DNA of 56,122 nt from Hyphomonas sp. BRH_c22 (GTDB lineage Bacteria > Pseudomonadota > Alphaproteobacteria > Caulobacterales > Hyphomonadaceae): positions 1 through 56,122 of the forward strand of contig NZ_LADU01000137.1 of the NCBI RefSeq assembly GCF_000961795.1, read 5' to 3'. The notes beneath the pieces were generated by a model, which did not search any database, was not told where the DNA came from, and saw only the letters and a program-made list of their open reading frames with translations. Both the position numbers and the translations under genes were made by a program. Below, piece by piece: positions 27,140 through 36,575 of this stretch; position 1 is the stretch's first letter; each line of letters starts with the position of its first letter.

Positions 27140-27473
27140 CTGCTATGTCACTCCTTAGCAAACCTACCCGCCAGTCTGGCAGTTCCGACAACTCGTTAAG
27201 CCTGTCTCGCTCTGTCTCGCAAACACAAAGTTTGCATTTTCAATGCGGGTAGCACTTCCACTGGGCTAAGAGCACCTTCGCATTGGGTCGTGGCTTTTGA
27301 CTCAGCATTCACTTCACCATATTCAGGATAGTCAGATTTTTACTTCCGCCGCCCTAATCTCCGATAAGTCGCGGATCGAGCATTAGGGGTGACTCGGTTG
27401 CGGCTTCAATGACCGTTTCTGGCAAGGCAGCATGGACTGGACACTCGAAACAGCCCCAGATTAGACGGACAGC
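27140..27473. other. AT-richer intergenic region upstream of the O-acylation operon
   Basis: No ORF of note. A direct repeat CTGTCTCGC is present twice (27202-27220), directly followed by a small hairpin (GCAAAC 27219-27224 with GTTTGC 27230-27235, then ATTTTC). It should hold the promoter of the MBOAT operon and possibly the right boundary of the acquired block. Confidence 0.5.
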
Positions 27474-28544
27474 CTATGCGGAGCGGTCCTTGCGCCACTT
27501 TTCGCGTGCAACAAGATCGAGGTCTGCACGCACCATCTCCTTGACCAGTTCCTTGAACTTGGTCGTATGGGTCCAGCCGAGTTGTTCGCGGGCCTTGGTC
27601 GGGTCGCCGATCAGCAGGTCAACCTCTGTTGGCCGGAAATAGCGCGGATCAATCCTGACCAAAGTTTCACCGGTCTCGGTATCAAGGCCGACCTCCTCGA
27701 CGCCCTGCCCCGTCCAGACGATCACACGGCCAACTTCTGCGAAAGCGAGTTCGACGAACTCCCGCACTGAATGCGCTTCACCGGTTGCCAGCACCCAGTC
27801 ATCTGCGGTGTCGTGCTGCACGATACGCCACATGCCTTCAACATAGTCGCGCGCATGCCCCCAGTCGCGCTTGGCGTCGAGGTTGCCCAGGTAGAGAGTT
27901 TCTTGCAAGTTATTGTCGATCGCAGCGACCGCGCGAGTAATCTTGCGCGTTACGAACGTCTCGCCGCGCGTCGGGCCCTCGTGGTTGAACAAGATGCCGT
28001 TCGACGCGTGGATGCCATAGGCCTCGCGATAATTCACCGTTATCCAATAGGCGTACAGCTTTGCCGCAGCGTAGGGGCTGCGAGGGTAGAAGGGCGTGGA
28101 TTCCGACTGAGGCACTTCTTGCACCTTGCCGTACAGTTCCGAGGTAGACGCCTGATAGAATCGCACAGAGTTATCGAGTCCGAGAATGCGGATCGCTTCC
28201 AATAGACGCAGCGTGCCGAGCGCGTCCGCATTACCCGTGTATTCGGGAGTCTCGAAGCTGACCTGAACATGGCTTTGCGCCGCCAAATTATAGATCTCGT
28301 CCGGCTTGGTTTCCTGCACCAGACGGATCAGGTTCGTGGAATCCGTCATATCACCGTAATGGAGGAAAAATCGCGTATCGCTTTCGTGTGGATCGACGTA
28401 AAGTTGATCAACACGCGCCGTGTTGAACGAAGATGAACGGCGTTTGACACCGTGCACGATATAGCCCTTGTCGAGCAGTAATTGAGCAAGATAGGCTCCA
28501 TCCTGCCCTGTAACACCTGTAATGAGCGCTGTTCTGGTTGACAT
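27474..28544 (-). CDS. gmd: GDP-mannose 4,6-dehydratase
   Basis: Converts GDP-mannose to GDP-4-keto-6-deoxymannose, the substrate of Fcl at 17.5 kb. The 356 residues show [15 protein letters not shown], the catalytic Thr/Ser-Glu in ASTSELYG, YxxxK in [12 protein letters not shown], then [13 protein letters not shown] and [17 protein letters not shown], all diagnostic of Gmd. The ATG is at 28544. It stands alone with no fcl, manB or manC beside it. Confidence 0.96.
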   Translation of the reverse strand: MSTRTALITGVTGQDGAYLAQLLLDKGYIVHGVKRRSSSFNTARVDQLYVDPHESDTRFFLHYGDMTDSTNLIRLVQETKPDEIYNLAAQSHVQVSFETPEYTGNADALGTLRLLEAIRILGLDNSVRFYQASTSELYGKVQEVPQSESTPFYPRSPYAAAKLYAYWITVNYREAYGIHASNGILFNHEGPTRGETFVTRKITRAVAAIDNNLQETLYLGNLDAKRDWGHARDYVEGMWRIVQHDTADDWVLATGEAHSVREFVELAFAEVGRVIVWTGQGVEEVGLDTETGETLVRIDPRYFRPTEVDLLIGDPTKAREQLGWTHTTKFKELVKEMVRADLDLVAREKWRKDRSA

Positions 28545-28693
28545 CTGAGTTCCGTCTCTGCTTTAGGTCCGCGGATCGAACGGCTTATGGCCCATAGTCT
28601 TTGGCAAACGCAAGTTAAGCCTTTATCGAAGCGAGCAATCCCCGTTTGGAACGGACCACATGCGAACCGAATTGACAGTGGAGGTTGAAAGTT

Positions 28694-29392
28694 TTGTTTG
28701 ATTTTATTCGGAAACCTGAGATCTGGCGTGCTATGGATGCGGGACTATTGTCCGAGATACCCGGCAAGCTCAGCTTTCAGCTGAAGACCATGCAGGATTT
28801 GGCCGTCTATTCGCACCTTCGCGACTTCCGGGATATGTCCATTGCCGAGATCGGCGGCGGCGATTCGCGCATCCTGCCGCAGCTCGCCAAGACGAACCGC
28901 TGCTTCAACATCGAGCCATTCGAAGGTGCCGACAATGGTCCGAAGGGCGAAGTCAGGATTACTGGCGTCGAGAACATCCGCACAACTGTCGGGCGTTTCG
29001 ACCCGATCCTGAAGGATGCCTCATTCGATGTCGTTTTCTCGGTTTCGGTGGTGGAGCACGTCGCCGATCCCGAATTCTCTGCCTTTCTCGAAGACAATAT
29101 TCGCATCCTCAAGCCAGGCGGCGTGATGTATCATGCAATTGATATGTACCTGTCGGACTCGCCTACTGATTTCTGGCGAGACCGCTTTGAAATGTACCGC
29201 AAGGCCGTAACCGAGAGGGATGATCTTTTGCCAGTCGGCGCCATTGGCGCATCACAGCCGGCATTCACACCCGACATGGCCTCCAATCCTGATCACATCA
29301 TGTATGGATGGAAGACGATTTCGCCCAGTCTGAACGACCTGCGCCAGATCGCTCAGAGCGTCTCCCTCCTAATTGGTGTCCGCCGCTGCTAG
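28694..29392 (+). CDS. Class I SAM-dependent methyltransferase
   Basis: A methyltransferase of about 232 residues in front of the giant polysaccharide gene. Motif I is IAEIGGGDSR, the acidic residue IEPFEG, and the later block SVSVVEHVADPEFSAFL with KPGGVMYHAID fits the Methyltransf_11/25 type. GTGGAGG at 28678-28684 is the only good SD and points to TTG 28694 (MFDFIRKP) as the start; the TTG at 28685 abuts the SD too closely. The substrate is unknown; a sugar or lipid-linked glycan is likely from context. Confidence 0.78.
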   Translation: MFDFIRKPEIWRAMDAGLLSEIPGKLSFQLKTMQDLAVYSHLRDFRDMSIAEIGGGDSRILPQLAKTNRCFNIEPFEGADNGPKGEVRITGVENIRTTVGRFDPILKDASFDVVFSVSVVEHVADPEFSAFLEDNIRILKPGGVMYHAIDMYLSDSPTDFWRDRFEMYRKAVTERDDLLPVGAIGASQPAFTPDMASNPDHIMYGWKTISPSLNDLRQIAQSVSLLIGVRRC

Positions 29393-29647
29393 TTCAAAAG
29401 TGCCTAGCATGTACTCTCTGTTTCACCACAACCCGAAAAACGGCAGGAATGGTCCGTACGTGTCCAAGATTCGATTGATTGCTTTTCCTCCAGCACGATC
29501 GCAGCCGACAGAGTGCCCCCGAGCCGTCGCAGCTTTAACAATCCTGCGTCTGGCGCCAATGCAGCCAGTGATGTCAATCGCTAGAAAGCCTTATAGAAAC
29601 AGTGCACAATAGCGTCGTCGTCAGAACGCGACATCGGGAGTACAAGA

Positions 29648-32600
29648 ATGCTGCTTACCATTGCGATACCGGCCTACGGGCGCCCCGGCCCTCTGAAACA
29701 GGCGCTAGAAAGTTTCATCTCTCAGATCGTCGGCAAGTATGACTCAGACGTGGAAATCATCGTCGCCGATGATGCCTCGCCGGACAATTCGCTTGGTTTT
29801 GTGGCGCACCTGGCAAGGAAGTACCCGTTCCTCAAATACGTGCGGTATCCCCAGAATGTTGGCCTGGAGCGCAACCTGATCGAGTGCTCAGCCGGAGCCA
29901 CAGGCGACTTCCTTTGGATTTTTGGTGACGATGACTTCCTGGAGCCGGAGGACGCCATGGATGACATCATCCGGCGCCTACGAGCGGGAGAACACGATAT
30001 GCTGGTGCTGAACCGCACCCGGCGCTCAAGTGACCTGTCCGAATGCATCACTACTAACTGGATGCGTCTGGACGGACAGGATCGGTCTTTCACCGGCCTG
30101 CGCGATTTTTGCCTAGAATACGGCTTTATCAGTGTGATCGGGTTCATCTCGGTCAACATTTTCCGCCGCATCCCTTTCCAGACGGTAGATGCAGCCCGCT
30201 TTTTCGGCACGATGTACCCTCAACTCGGCGCTATGCTTGAAGCCTTTCATGACAGACCAGTCCAACTCGTGGCGAGGCCCACAGTCTGCCATCGCACGCA
30301 AACGGCCGCGGAAAAGCGTGCTGCGCTCGGCAAAAAGGCCTCCGAAGCTGACTTCATGGCGGATTCCACCCGCCGCAACGCAATCTATTTCAGTCATCCC
30401 TATATCGCTATGCTCGATAGCCTCATAGAAAACGGGGCGTTTACACCAGCCGACATTACCCGCATCCCGGAGAATACCGTTATCAACGGCCTTCTGGTCG
30501 ATTTCCTAATCGATTGCGTGGACGGGAGCCGTCACTACCCAGATAGGTTCGCACGTGCTGACTGGGCGACTACAAAGCGCTTTTTCAACCGGCTGGAACT
30601 CTCGAAGACCCAGAGTGCGACCCTGAAAGACATATTCGCTGAGTCATCAAATGACGAGACGGAGACACGCCTTGCCCCAATGACAGGACAAAAAAAGATG
30701 CTGACAATTTCCGTGGTGACGCCAAGCTACAATCAGGGCGAATTCCTGGATGAGTGCCTGTGCTCCGTGCGAGACCAGACCTATCAGCCGATCGAGCATT
30801 TCGTCTTCGATCCGGGCTCCACCGACGGCAGCCGCGACATCGCCCGTAAGTACAAGACGGTCACGCTGTTTGAGGAGCCTGACGAAGGCCAGTCCGATGC
30901 ACTCAACAAAGGGTTCGCGCGCACCCAAGGTGACATCATTGCCTGGCTGAATTCTGATGACGTCTTCGCCTCACCTGATGTCTTCCAGCGGGTCATTGAC
31001 CGCTTCAATGCGCCGGATGCGCCGGACATCGTCTACGGCAAGGGCATCTACATCAACGAGACCGGTGACACACTGCGAGATGTCTATATCAACAAGAATC
31101 CAGACTCCTTGCATTGGCGCCTCCAGCAGGAAGACGGAATCCTCCAGCCAGCACTCTTCATGCGCCGGAGCGTGATCGAGGATGTCGGCGAGTTGACTGG
31201 GTCGCGGCACTATTGCATGGATTATGAATACTGGATCCGCTGCGTCGCGGCCGGCAAGACATTTGCCTATATCGACGAAAGTTTCGCGCTGGCGCGATAC
31301 CATAATAATAACAAGACATATGGCCAGCGGGGAAACAGTTATGCAGAAGTCTGCGACATGTTGGTCAAGCATTTCGGCTATGCCAATCACGTATGGCTTC
31401 AGCGCTATGCTGAATTCCTGAGCGATGGATTCGACGGTGTGCTGGCACACGGTAAGAACACCGACATCGCAGATACGGCGATACTCGACGGAATTTACCG
31501 CCGCTTGATGACTGATTATAACGGCAGCAAGATGGTGCTTGACCACCTTGCTGCAAATGCTTCCGCGAAGGGCCATGGCGATACTCTACGCGAGATGCAA
31601 CGCCTAGGTCTGGGTCCGGCGGTTCCGTGCCGGGAAGTTCCCCTCGATATGGTATCGGAGCGCGGCCAGTCACTCTATACGGTCGGGCCACGCCGATGGG
31701 CATTCGATGCGGACTGGAAGCGGCGGGAGATTGAAAAGTCCCACGCCTTTCTCCGCGAGCAGGCAAACAACCGCAAATCGGATGTCTGCGTCATTGTCGG
31801 CAATGGCCCCAGTCTGAAGAAGGCCAATCTAGATTTGCTGGCCGGTCACGATGTGATCATTTCCAACAACGCATTCCTTGACAAGCGACTCAAGGCACTC
31901 GCGACCTATTACACGGTGGTGAACTATCTCGTCGCCGAGCAGAGCGCACACAGTATCAACCGTCTTGAAGGTCTGTCCAAGATTCTGCCTTACTGGACAG
32001 GATACTGCTTGAACCCAGGCGACGACACATATTTCATCGAAGCCGTCGGCCACGCCGAATTCTCGAAGGACATTTTCAAGAACGCGTCGTGGCGCCACAC
32101 AGTAACATTCTTCAATATGCACATCGCCTTCGGCCTTGGCTACAAGCGCGCAGTACTGATCGGTTTCGATCATGCATACAAACAGGAGGCGGGTGTCAAG
32201 GAAGGCGACGTCATTGTCAGCAATGCGCGTGACGAGAACCATTTCGACGGCAGCTATTTTCAGGGTAAAAAATGGCAAGCCGCTGACGTTGGCATGATGG
32301 AGCAGATGTACTTGCTTGCGAAGAAAGCCTATGAAGAGGAAGGTCGAGAGTTGATCAATGCGACGGATGGCGGCAAGCTTGAAGTGCTTCCACGCATGAA
32401 GTTAGCGGATGCGCTGGCCATGAAACCCGTTGCCGAAACCGCCGTGCGCGCTGCCGAGGCTGGCACCCAGCGCTCAATGTCCAAATTTGTGCGCACTATC
32501 CCTAGGGAGCGTCACGCCCAAGTGGACGAGACCGCGGTCGTCGCACGCCTTTTGGCCGCCAGGAAAGGCAGAGAACACATCATGGTCGATGTCGGTGCCC

Positions 32601-35122
32601 ATATCGGCACATCGGCGCAATGCTTCCACGACCTCGGCTGGTCGATCCATTGTTTCGAGCCGGACGCCAAGAACCGCGCCCAACTGGAAGCACGTTTCAG
32701 CACCGCAAGCAATGTGCGAATCGATACACGTGCGGTCAGCGACGTCGCAGCAAACGGCGTCAACTTCTTTACGTCTCCGCAAAGCACCGGCATCTCTGGC
32801 CTGCTGGATTTCCATGAGACTCACATCATATCCGACTCCGTCGATGTGACGACTCTTACCGACATCGTCGTCGAGAGAAACCTCACGCGTGTTGACTTCC
32901 TCAAGATCGATGTCGAGGGCTTTGATTTGAACGTCTTGAAGGGCGTGCCTTGGGAACGGCTAAAACCGGATGTGGTCGAATGCGAGTTTGAAGACGCAAA
33001 GACCCTGAGACTTGGACATACTTGGAAAGACGTTGCGGAATACCTGCGAAACCTAGGATACACGGTCTATATTAGCGAGTGGCACCCCATCATTCGCTAC
33101 GGGATATCGCATGACTGGTACCGCGTTGCGCCATATTCGAACCACGAAATGAAAGACGATGCCTGGGGCAATATCCTCGCGTTTCAGAAAGATCCGGGAT
33201 ACCCTGCCATCCTTCAGGCCTTCGACGAACTCTTGGTATTCCGCAAACCACCGACCGAACGGAAGCCCACGACCAGCACGGTTTTCACCGCTCCAAAACA
33301 GCCGAATATTACGCCGCCAATCCCAGCCAAACCAGAAAGCAAAGCTTCGATGCTGAAACAAACGCCCAACGCCTCCATTCCTGTCATGGCACCTAGTGCG
33401 CAAAAACCGGCTTGGTATGTTGAGACCGCGTATCGCATTCACCGCACGTCGCCGCGCCTCTACAATGTGGTGCGCTTCATACGCCGGGGAGCGGTCCATG
33501 CAGTGACTCGTCCTCTGCTCGCCTTACCGCTCGCAATACTCTGCCTCGCAATCCTGTATGTCGCTTTTTACGCGGATCTTGCCGTGTACAGGCCTTGGAT
33601 ATTTACTGGTCTGGCCTTTGCCGTACTGGCGACATTACTGTTGTATACTGCCTTTCGCGCTCAGGGCCATGCCGAGACCCTTCACCGGGAAGTGGATGCC
33701 ATGAGGGTAGACTCACAGAGAGCAACGAAGACGCAGTCAAACCAGATAACTCAACAATTAACTCCGCGGCTCACCCACATTCAGGATAAACTCGTGGCAT
33801 TTGATAAGTGGTCTGCGTCACTGAAAGGCGACATGGCCGCCACCAGGCTTGCGCTAGACGAACTTCGGGCAGTCAATGCAGCCAAGCAACGCAAGATTGA
33901 CACTCTGGAGGCTGCCAACAGGGAGCTTAGTGTCCGCCTTGGTCAGCTTGAAGCCTCCCTCGGTTCCGACGGCCAGTTCACGACGCTGAAAAAAGAGGTC
34001 TCCGGAAAAGTCACAGATGTCGAGATGTCTGTTCGGCTGATTGATGACAAGGTTACAAAAGTCGACACCAGGGTCGCAAACGTTGATGACCAGATCGCAA
34101 TAGTCGACGCCAGGGTCACAAACATTGATGACCAGATCGCAAAAGTCGGCGCCAGGGTCGCAAACGTTGATGACCAGATCGCAATAGTCGACGCCAGGGT
34201 CGCAAATGTTGATGACCAGATCGCAAAAGTCGACGCCAGGGTCGCAAACGTTGATGACCAGATCGCAAAAGTCGGCGCCAGGGTCGCAAACGTTGATGAC
34301 CAGATCGCAAAAGTCGGCGCCAGGGTCGCAAACGTTGATGCTAAAATTTCCCATGTGGACAAATGGGCCCAATTCGACAACGCCACTTGGTACCAGCATT
34401 TCAATCGCCGCCTCAACAACGACCAGATCGTCACCCTCGAAACTGAATGGCGAAAGCGACTTTCCGTGCCCATCAGCCGTGCCGTGCTAGGATACATGGC
34501 CGACCGCGCATGCGAGATTGAGCGCCAGCTTGACGGCCGTCTTGCCACCTCGATTGAGGATATCCTCCTTCGTTCGCTCGTTGCCCGCGCCGTAAAAGGA
34601 CCAAGGATTGACGTCCTCGAGATCGGCACATTATTCGGCGTAGGCGTGAGCGTGATGTTTGACGCCCTCGTCAATCACTATGAAGACATACATTTCACAC
34701 TTTTGGATCCACTCGAAGGATATTACAATGCTAGCCAAGCCGACATCCTGACAGGACAACGTATTGACGAGCGCACACTTCGCCGCAACCTTGAACGTGC
34801 CGGGATGTCCGAAGACCAGTTTACGCTGATCAAGAAGATGAGTACCGACAATGACGCGATCAAAGCAGCAGCCGAGCGCCAGTACGACCTGCTCATCATT
34901 GATGCGGATCACTCATACGCTGGTGTCAAATCGGACTTCGAAAACTATGCACGACGGGTGAAGCTCGGAGGTTATATCATCTTCGACGACTACGGTTCGG
35001 CGGATTGGCCGGATGTACAAGACTACGTGGATTCAGAAATCAGCTCTGTCGACTTTATCGCACGTGTTGGCGCGAGTTGGCGCACCTGTGTATATCGCGT
35101 CGTCAAGAATCCGGTCGACTAA
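29648..35122 (+). CDS. Giant multidomain GT2-GT2-DUF115-FkbM-coiled coil-methyltransferase protein
   Basis: An unbroken frame of 1824 residues. In order: GT2 domain A (1 to about 235; IAIPAYGR, VADDAS, Asp94-96); GT2 domain B (351 to about 590; VVTPSYNQGEF, NSDD with Asp437-438); a DUF115/MptE-like Rossmann domain (about 708-960; VIVGNGPSLKK); an FkbM methyltransferase (about 975-1165; VDVGAHIG at 980-987, KIDVEG with Asp1088); a Pro-rich linker; two membrane helices (about 1290-1310 and 1315-1335); a long coiled coil (about 1340-1570) ending in 14-residue repeats; and a Methyltransf_24-like domain (about 1640-1824; VLEIGTLFG at 1656, IDADHSY at 1751). The two methyltransferases and two glycosyltransferases keep their key residues. 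It probably assembles and modifies, perhaps terminates, an exported glycan on the inner membrane. Wzm/Wzt genes follow convergently 1.4 kb further on. AGGACATCGGGAG-like purine-rich sequence precedes the ATG. Confidence 0.88.
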   Translation: MLLTIAIPAYGRPGPLKQALESFISQIVGKYDSDVEIIVADDASPDNSLGFVAHLARKYPFLKYVRYPQNVGLERNLIECSAGATGDFLWIFGDDDFLEPEDAMDDIIRRLRAGEHDMLVLNRTRRSSDLSECITTNWMRLDGQDRSFTGLRDFCLEYGFISVIGFISVNIFRRIPFQTVDAARFFGTMYPQLGAMLEAFHDRPVQLVARPTVCHRTQTAAEKRAALGKKASEADFMADSTRRNAIYFSHPYIAMLDSLIENGAFTPADITRIPENTVINGLLVDFLIDCVDGSRHYPDRFARADWATTKRFFNRLELSKTQSATLKDIFAESSNDETETRLAPMTGQKKMLTISVVTPSYNQGEFLDECLCSVRDQTYQPIEHFVFDPGSTDGSRDIARKYKTVTLFEEPDEGQSDALNKGFARTQGDIIAWLNSDDVFASPDVFQRVIDRFNAPDAPDIVYGKGIYINETGDTLRDVYINKNPDSLHWRLQQEDGILQPALFMRRSVIEDVGELTGSRHYCMDYEYWIRCVAAGKTFAYIDESFALARYHNNNKTYGQRGNSYAEVCDMLVKHFGYANHVWLQRYAEFLSDGFDGVLAHGKNTDIADTAILDGIYRRLMTDYNGSKMVLDHLAANASAKGHGDTLREMQRLGLGPAVPCREVPLDMVSERGQSLYTVGPRRWAFDADWKRREIEKSHAFLREQANNRKSDVCVIVGNGPSLKKANLDLLAGHDVIISNNAFLDKRLKALATYYTVVNYLVAEQSAHSINRLEGLSKILPYWTGYCLNPGDDTYFIEAVGHAEFSKDIFKNASWRHTVTFFNMHIAFGLGYKRAVLIGFDHAYKQEAGVKEGDVIVSNARDENHFDGSYFQGKKWQAADVGMMEQMYLLAKKAYEEEGRELINATDGGKLEVLPRMKLADALAMKPVAETAVRAAEAGTQRSMSKFVRTIPRERHAQVDETAVVARLLAARKGREHIMVDVGAHIGTSAQCFHDLGWSIHCFEPDAKNRAQLEARFSTASNVRIDTRAVSDVAANGVNFFTSPQSTGISGLLDFHETHIISDSVDVTTLTDIVVERNLTRVDFLKIDVEGFDLNVLKGVPWERLKPDVVECEFEDAKTLRLGHTWKDVAEYLRNLGYTVYISEWHPIIRYGISHDWYRVAPYSNHEMKDDAWGNILAFQKDPGYPAILQAFDELLVFRKPPTERKPTTSTVFTAPKQPNITPPIPAKPESKASMLKQTPNASIPVMAPSAQKPAWYVETAYRIHRTSPRLYNVVRFIRRGAVHAVTRPLLALPLAILCLAILYVAFYADLAVYRPWIFTGLAFAVLATLLLYTAFRAQGHAETLHREVDAMRVDSQRATKTQSNQITQQLTPRLTHIQDKLVAFDKWSASLKGDMAATRLALDELRAVNAAKQRKIDTLEAANRELSVRLGQLEASLGSDGQFTTLKKEVSGKVTDVEMSVRLIDDKVTKVDTRVANVDDQIAIVDARVTNIDDQIAKVGARVANVDDQIAIVDARVANVDDQIAKVDARVANVDDQIAKVGARVANVDDQIAKVGARVANVDAKISHVDKWAQFDNATWYQHFNRRLNNDQIVTLETEWRKRLSVPISRAVLGYMADRACEIERQLDGRLATSIEDILLRSLVARAVKGPRIDVLEIGTLFGVGVSVMFDALVNHYEDIHFTLLDPLEGYYNASQADILTGQRIDERTLRRNLERAGMSEDQFTLIKKMSTDNDAIKAAAERQYDLLIIDADHSYAGVKSDFENYARRVKLGGYIIFDDYGSADWPDVQDYVDSEISSVDFIARVGASWRTCVYRVVKNPVD
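34073..34366 (+). repeat. 42-bp tandem repeats coding for a two-heptad coiled-coil unit
   Basis: Seven in-frame units of 42 bp: six near-identical (34073-34324) and one degenerate (34325-34366). Each codes for 14 residues of the form VANVDDQIAKV(G/D)AR, with Val/Ile at positions 1, 4, 8 and 11, that is, two ideal heptads. A diverged copy precedes them. Several units are almost identical at DNA level, so copy number could change by slippage or recombination without breaking the frame. Confidence 0.95.
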
Positions 35123-35621
35123 ACGCCACTTGCTCTGTTATCGCCATGAAACGCAGTATCGCGGCGATAACAAACTTCCATTAGACCGACAGTGGTCTTC
35201 ATCCGATAATGCGAAATCACCGGCATACCAATCGCGGAGTCGGGTTCGCTACTCGTCAGAGTAATGGAATATTACTCGTCGACGGCGTGCTTGATTACCC
35301 GAATTCCACCGCTTCAGAGCCCAGCACTGATTTCAGAAAAGTATTCATATTGCAGCTGACGACTCGAACAGTTCCTCGAAGTCGCTACAGGACACGCGTA
35401 CCCCTTCCGCCATTTAGGCAAAGCGTGTCTCCACATCCGTGACGCGCAGTTCGGCACCCTCAGTCGGGCTTGCCGGCATGCTACACGCTGCTGATCAGGA
35501 TATTTATCGCTGCAGGCAGGCCTTATCCTTAAGCGAGTCGATCCTGCATTCGATTACACAACCCTTATCATCCTTTCTTGATCGCATCCGGTGACCCAGG
35601 ACAGGCTCACCTTTCGACCTC
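35123..35621. other. Non-coding gap with one hairpin
   Basis: About 500 bases between the convergent giant gene and the oxidoreductase gene. A 9-bp inverted repeat (GTTATCGCC 35137-35145, GGCGATAAC 35163-35171) starts 15 bases after the giant gene's stop but has no T-run. No convincing ORF is seen; short frames here have atypical composition. Confidence 0.5.
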
Positions 35622-36575
35622 TCAGATGGTGACCGGCTCCACAAGCGTGATTTCGGCTGTCCGAAATGCCTCTTCGGTAAGGCACAGCGCCGCTGTATCG
35701 ACATCACACTGCCCCGACCGCATGAGCTCGGCGAATCGCCGATACACCCCTGCATACTCAGCATTGGCCTTCCGCCTGAACGCGCCACCATTCAAAGACA
35801 GCGCCGCGCCACCATCAGCAAGGTGCAACACATCGCCATTTTCTGCTCGCAACTGGATCGACCATGTTTCCGAGGTATTTTCGGCGAACCGGAATGACAC
35901 ATCCACGTGATCACCGTTCCGACCCAAACTGAATCGCGCGGCGCGCGGTGTGTCGGCATTTTCCGGTTGCTCGAATGCGGCGCCCGACAGATGCCATGCG
36001 CCAGGGCGGATAACCGTCAGGATCGACAGAGAATTTATTCCCGGGTCCAAAACGCCAAGTCCCCCGAGTTGCCACAGCCACGCTTGGCCAGGATGCCATT
36101 TCAAGTGATCCTCGTGCCATTCGATCCGCCCATGAAGCCCGTCATGCGCTGCGCACCATGTGCGCGCTTCTTCGACGAACGGGGCAAATCGAGAATGCCA
36201 TCCAGCAAACACCGTGACACCCCGGCTAGAACCCATGGCGGCCAGCGCCTGCGCCTGAGCAACTGTCGCGGCGGGCGGCTTCTCCAGCAATACAGCGAGG
36301 CCCCTTGCGGTCGCAAGATCGCACACTTCTTGGCGCACCTGCGGCGGCGTGCATAGAGCAACCGCATCGAGCGCGAGACCGGAGGCAAATGCGTCCTCGA
36401 GCGTCCGGAAGACAGGCACATCGACAGCGTGCGCCGAACTGCTTATGATGGCTGCAAGCTGGAAATCTGGACTGTCGGCAATCGCAGGCCGATGCTGTTC
36501 GCAGGCAATCTTGCCGAAGCCGACAATTGCGATTTTCCAGGGGCGTGTCACGTGTATGTCTCCGGTCGCGATCAC
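35622..36575 (-). CDS. Gfo/Idh/MocA oxidoreductase, D-galactose 1-dehydrogenase-like
   Basis: An NAD(P)-dependent sugar oxidoreductase of 317 residues. It has the N-terminal VGFGKIACEQH (17-27), the catalytic EKPP motif near residue 98, and HSRFAPFVEEAR and WLWQLGGLGVLDPGINSL blocks that recall bacterial D-galactose 1-dehydrogenase. The start appears to be GTG at 36575, overlapping the wzt stop (GTGA), so it is cotranscribed with wzm-wzt. In this setting a role in making or trimming a sugar of the exported glycan is possible; the substrate is not proven. Confidence 0.78.
   Translation of the reverse strand: MIATGDIHVTRPWKIAIVGFGKIACEQHRPAIADSPDFQLAAIISSSAHAVDVPVFRTLEDAFASGLALDAVALCTPPQVRQEVCDLATARGLAVLLEKPPAATVAQAQALAAMGSSRGVTVFAGWHSRFAPFVEEARTWCAAHDGLHGRIEWHEDHLKWHPGQAWLWQLGGLGVLDPGINSLSILTVIRPGAWHLSGAAFEQPENADTPRAARFSLGRNGDHVDVSFRFAENTSETWSIQLRAENGDVLHLADGGAALSLNGGAFRRKANAEYAGVYRRFAELMRSGQCDVDTAALCLTEEAFRTAEITLVEPVTI

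Noticed and set aside
34073..34366. CRISPR array
   Set aside because: The 42-bp units are contiguous, without spacers, and lie in a coding frame.
33854..34399. A Cys/Asp-rich repeated antisense frame over the 42-bp repeats
   Set aside because: The repeats are explained by the heptad pattern in the sense frame; the antisense repetition follows automatically.
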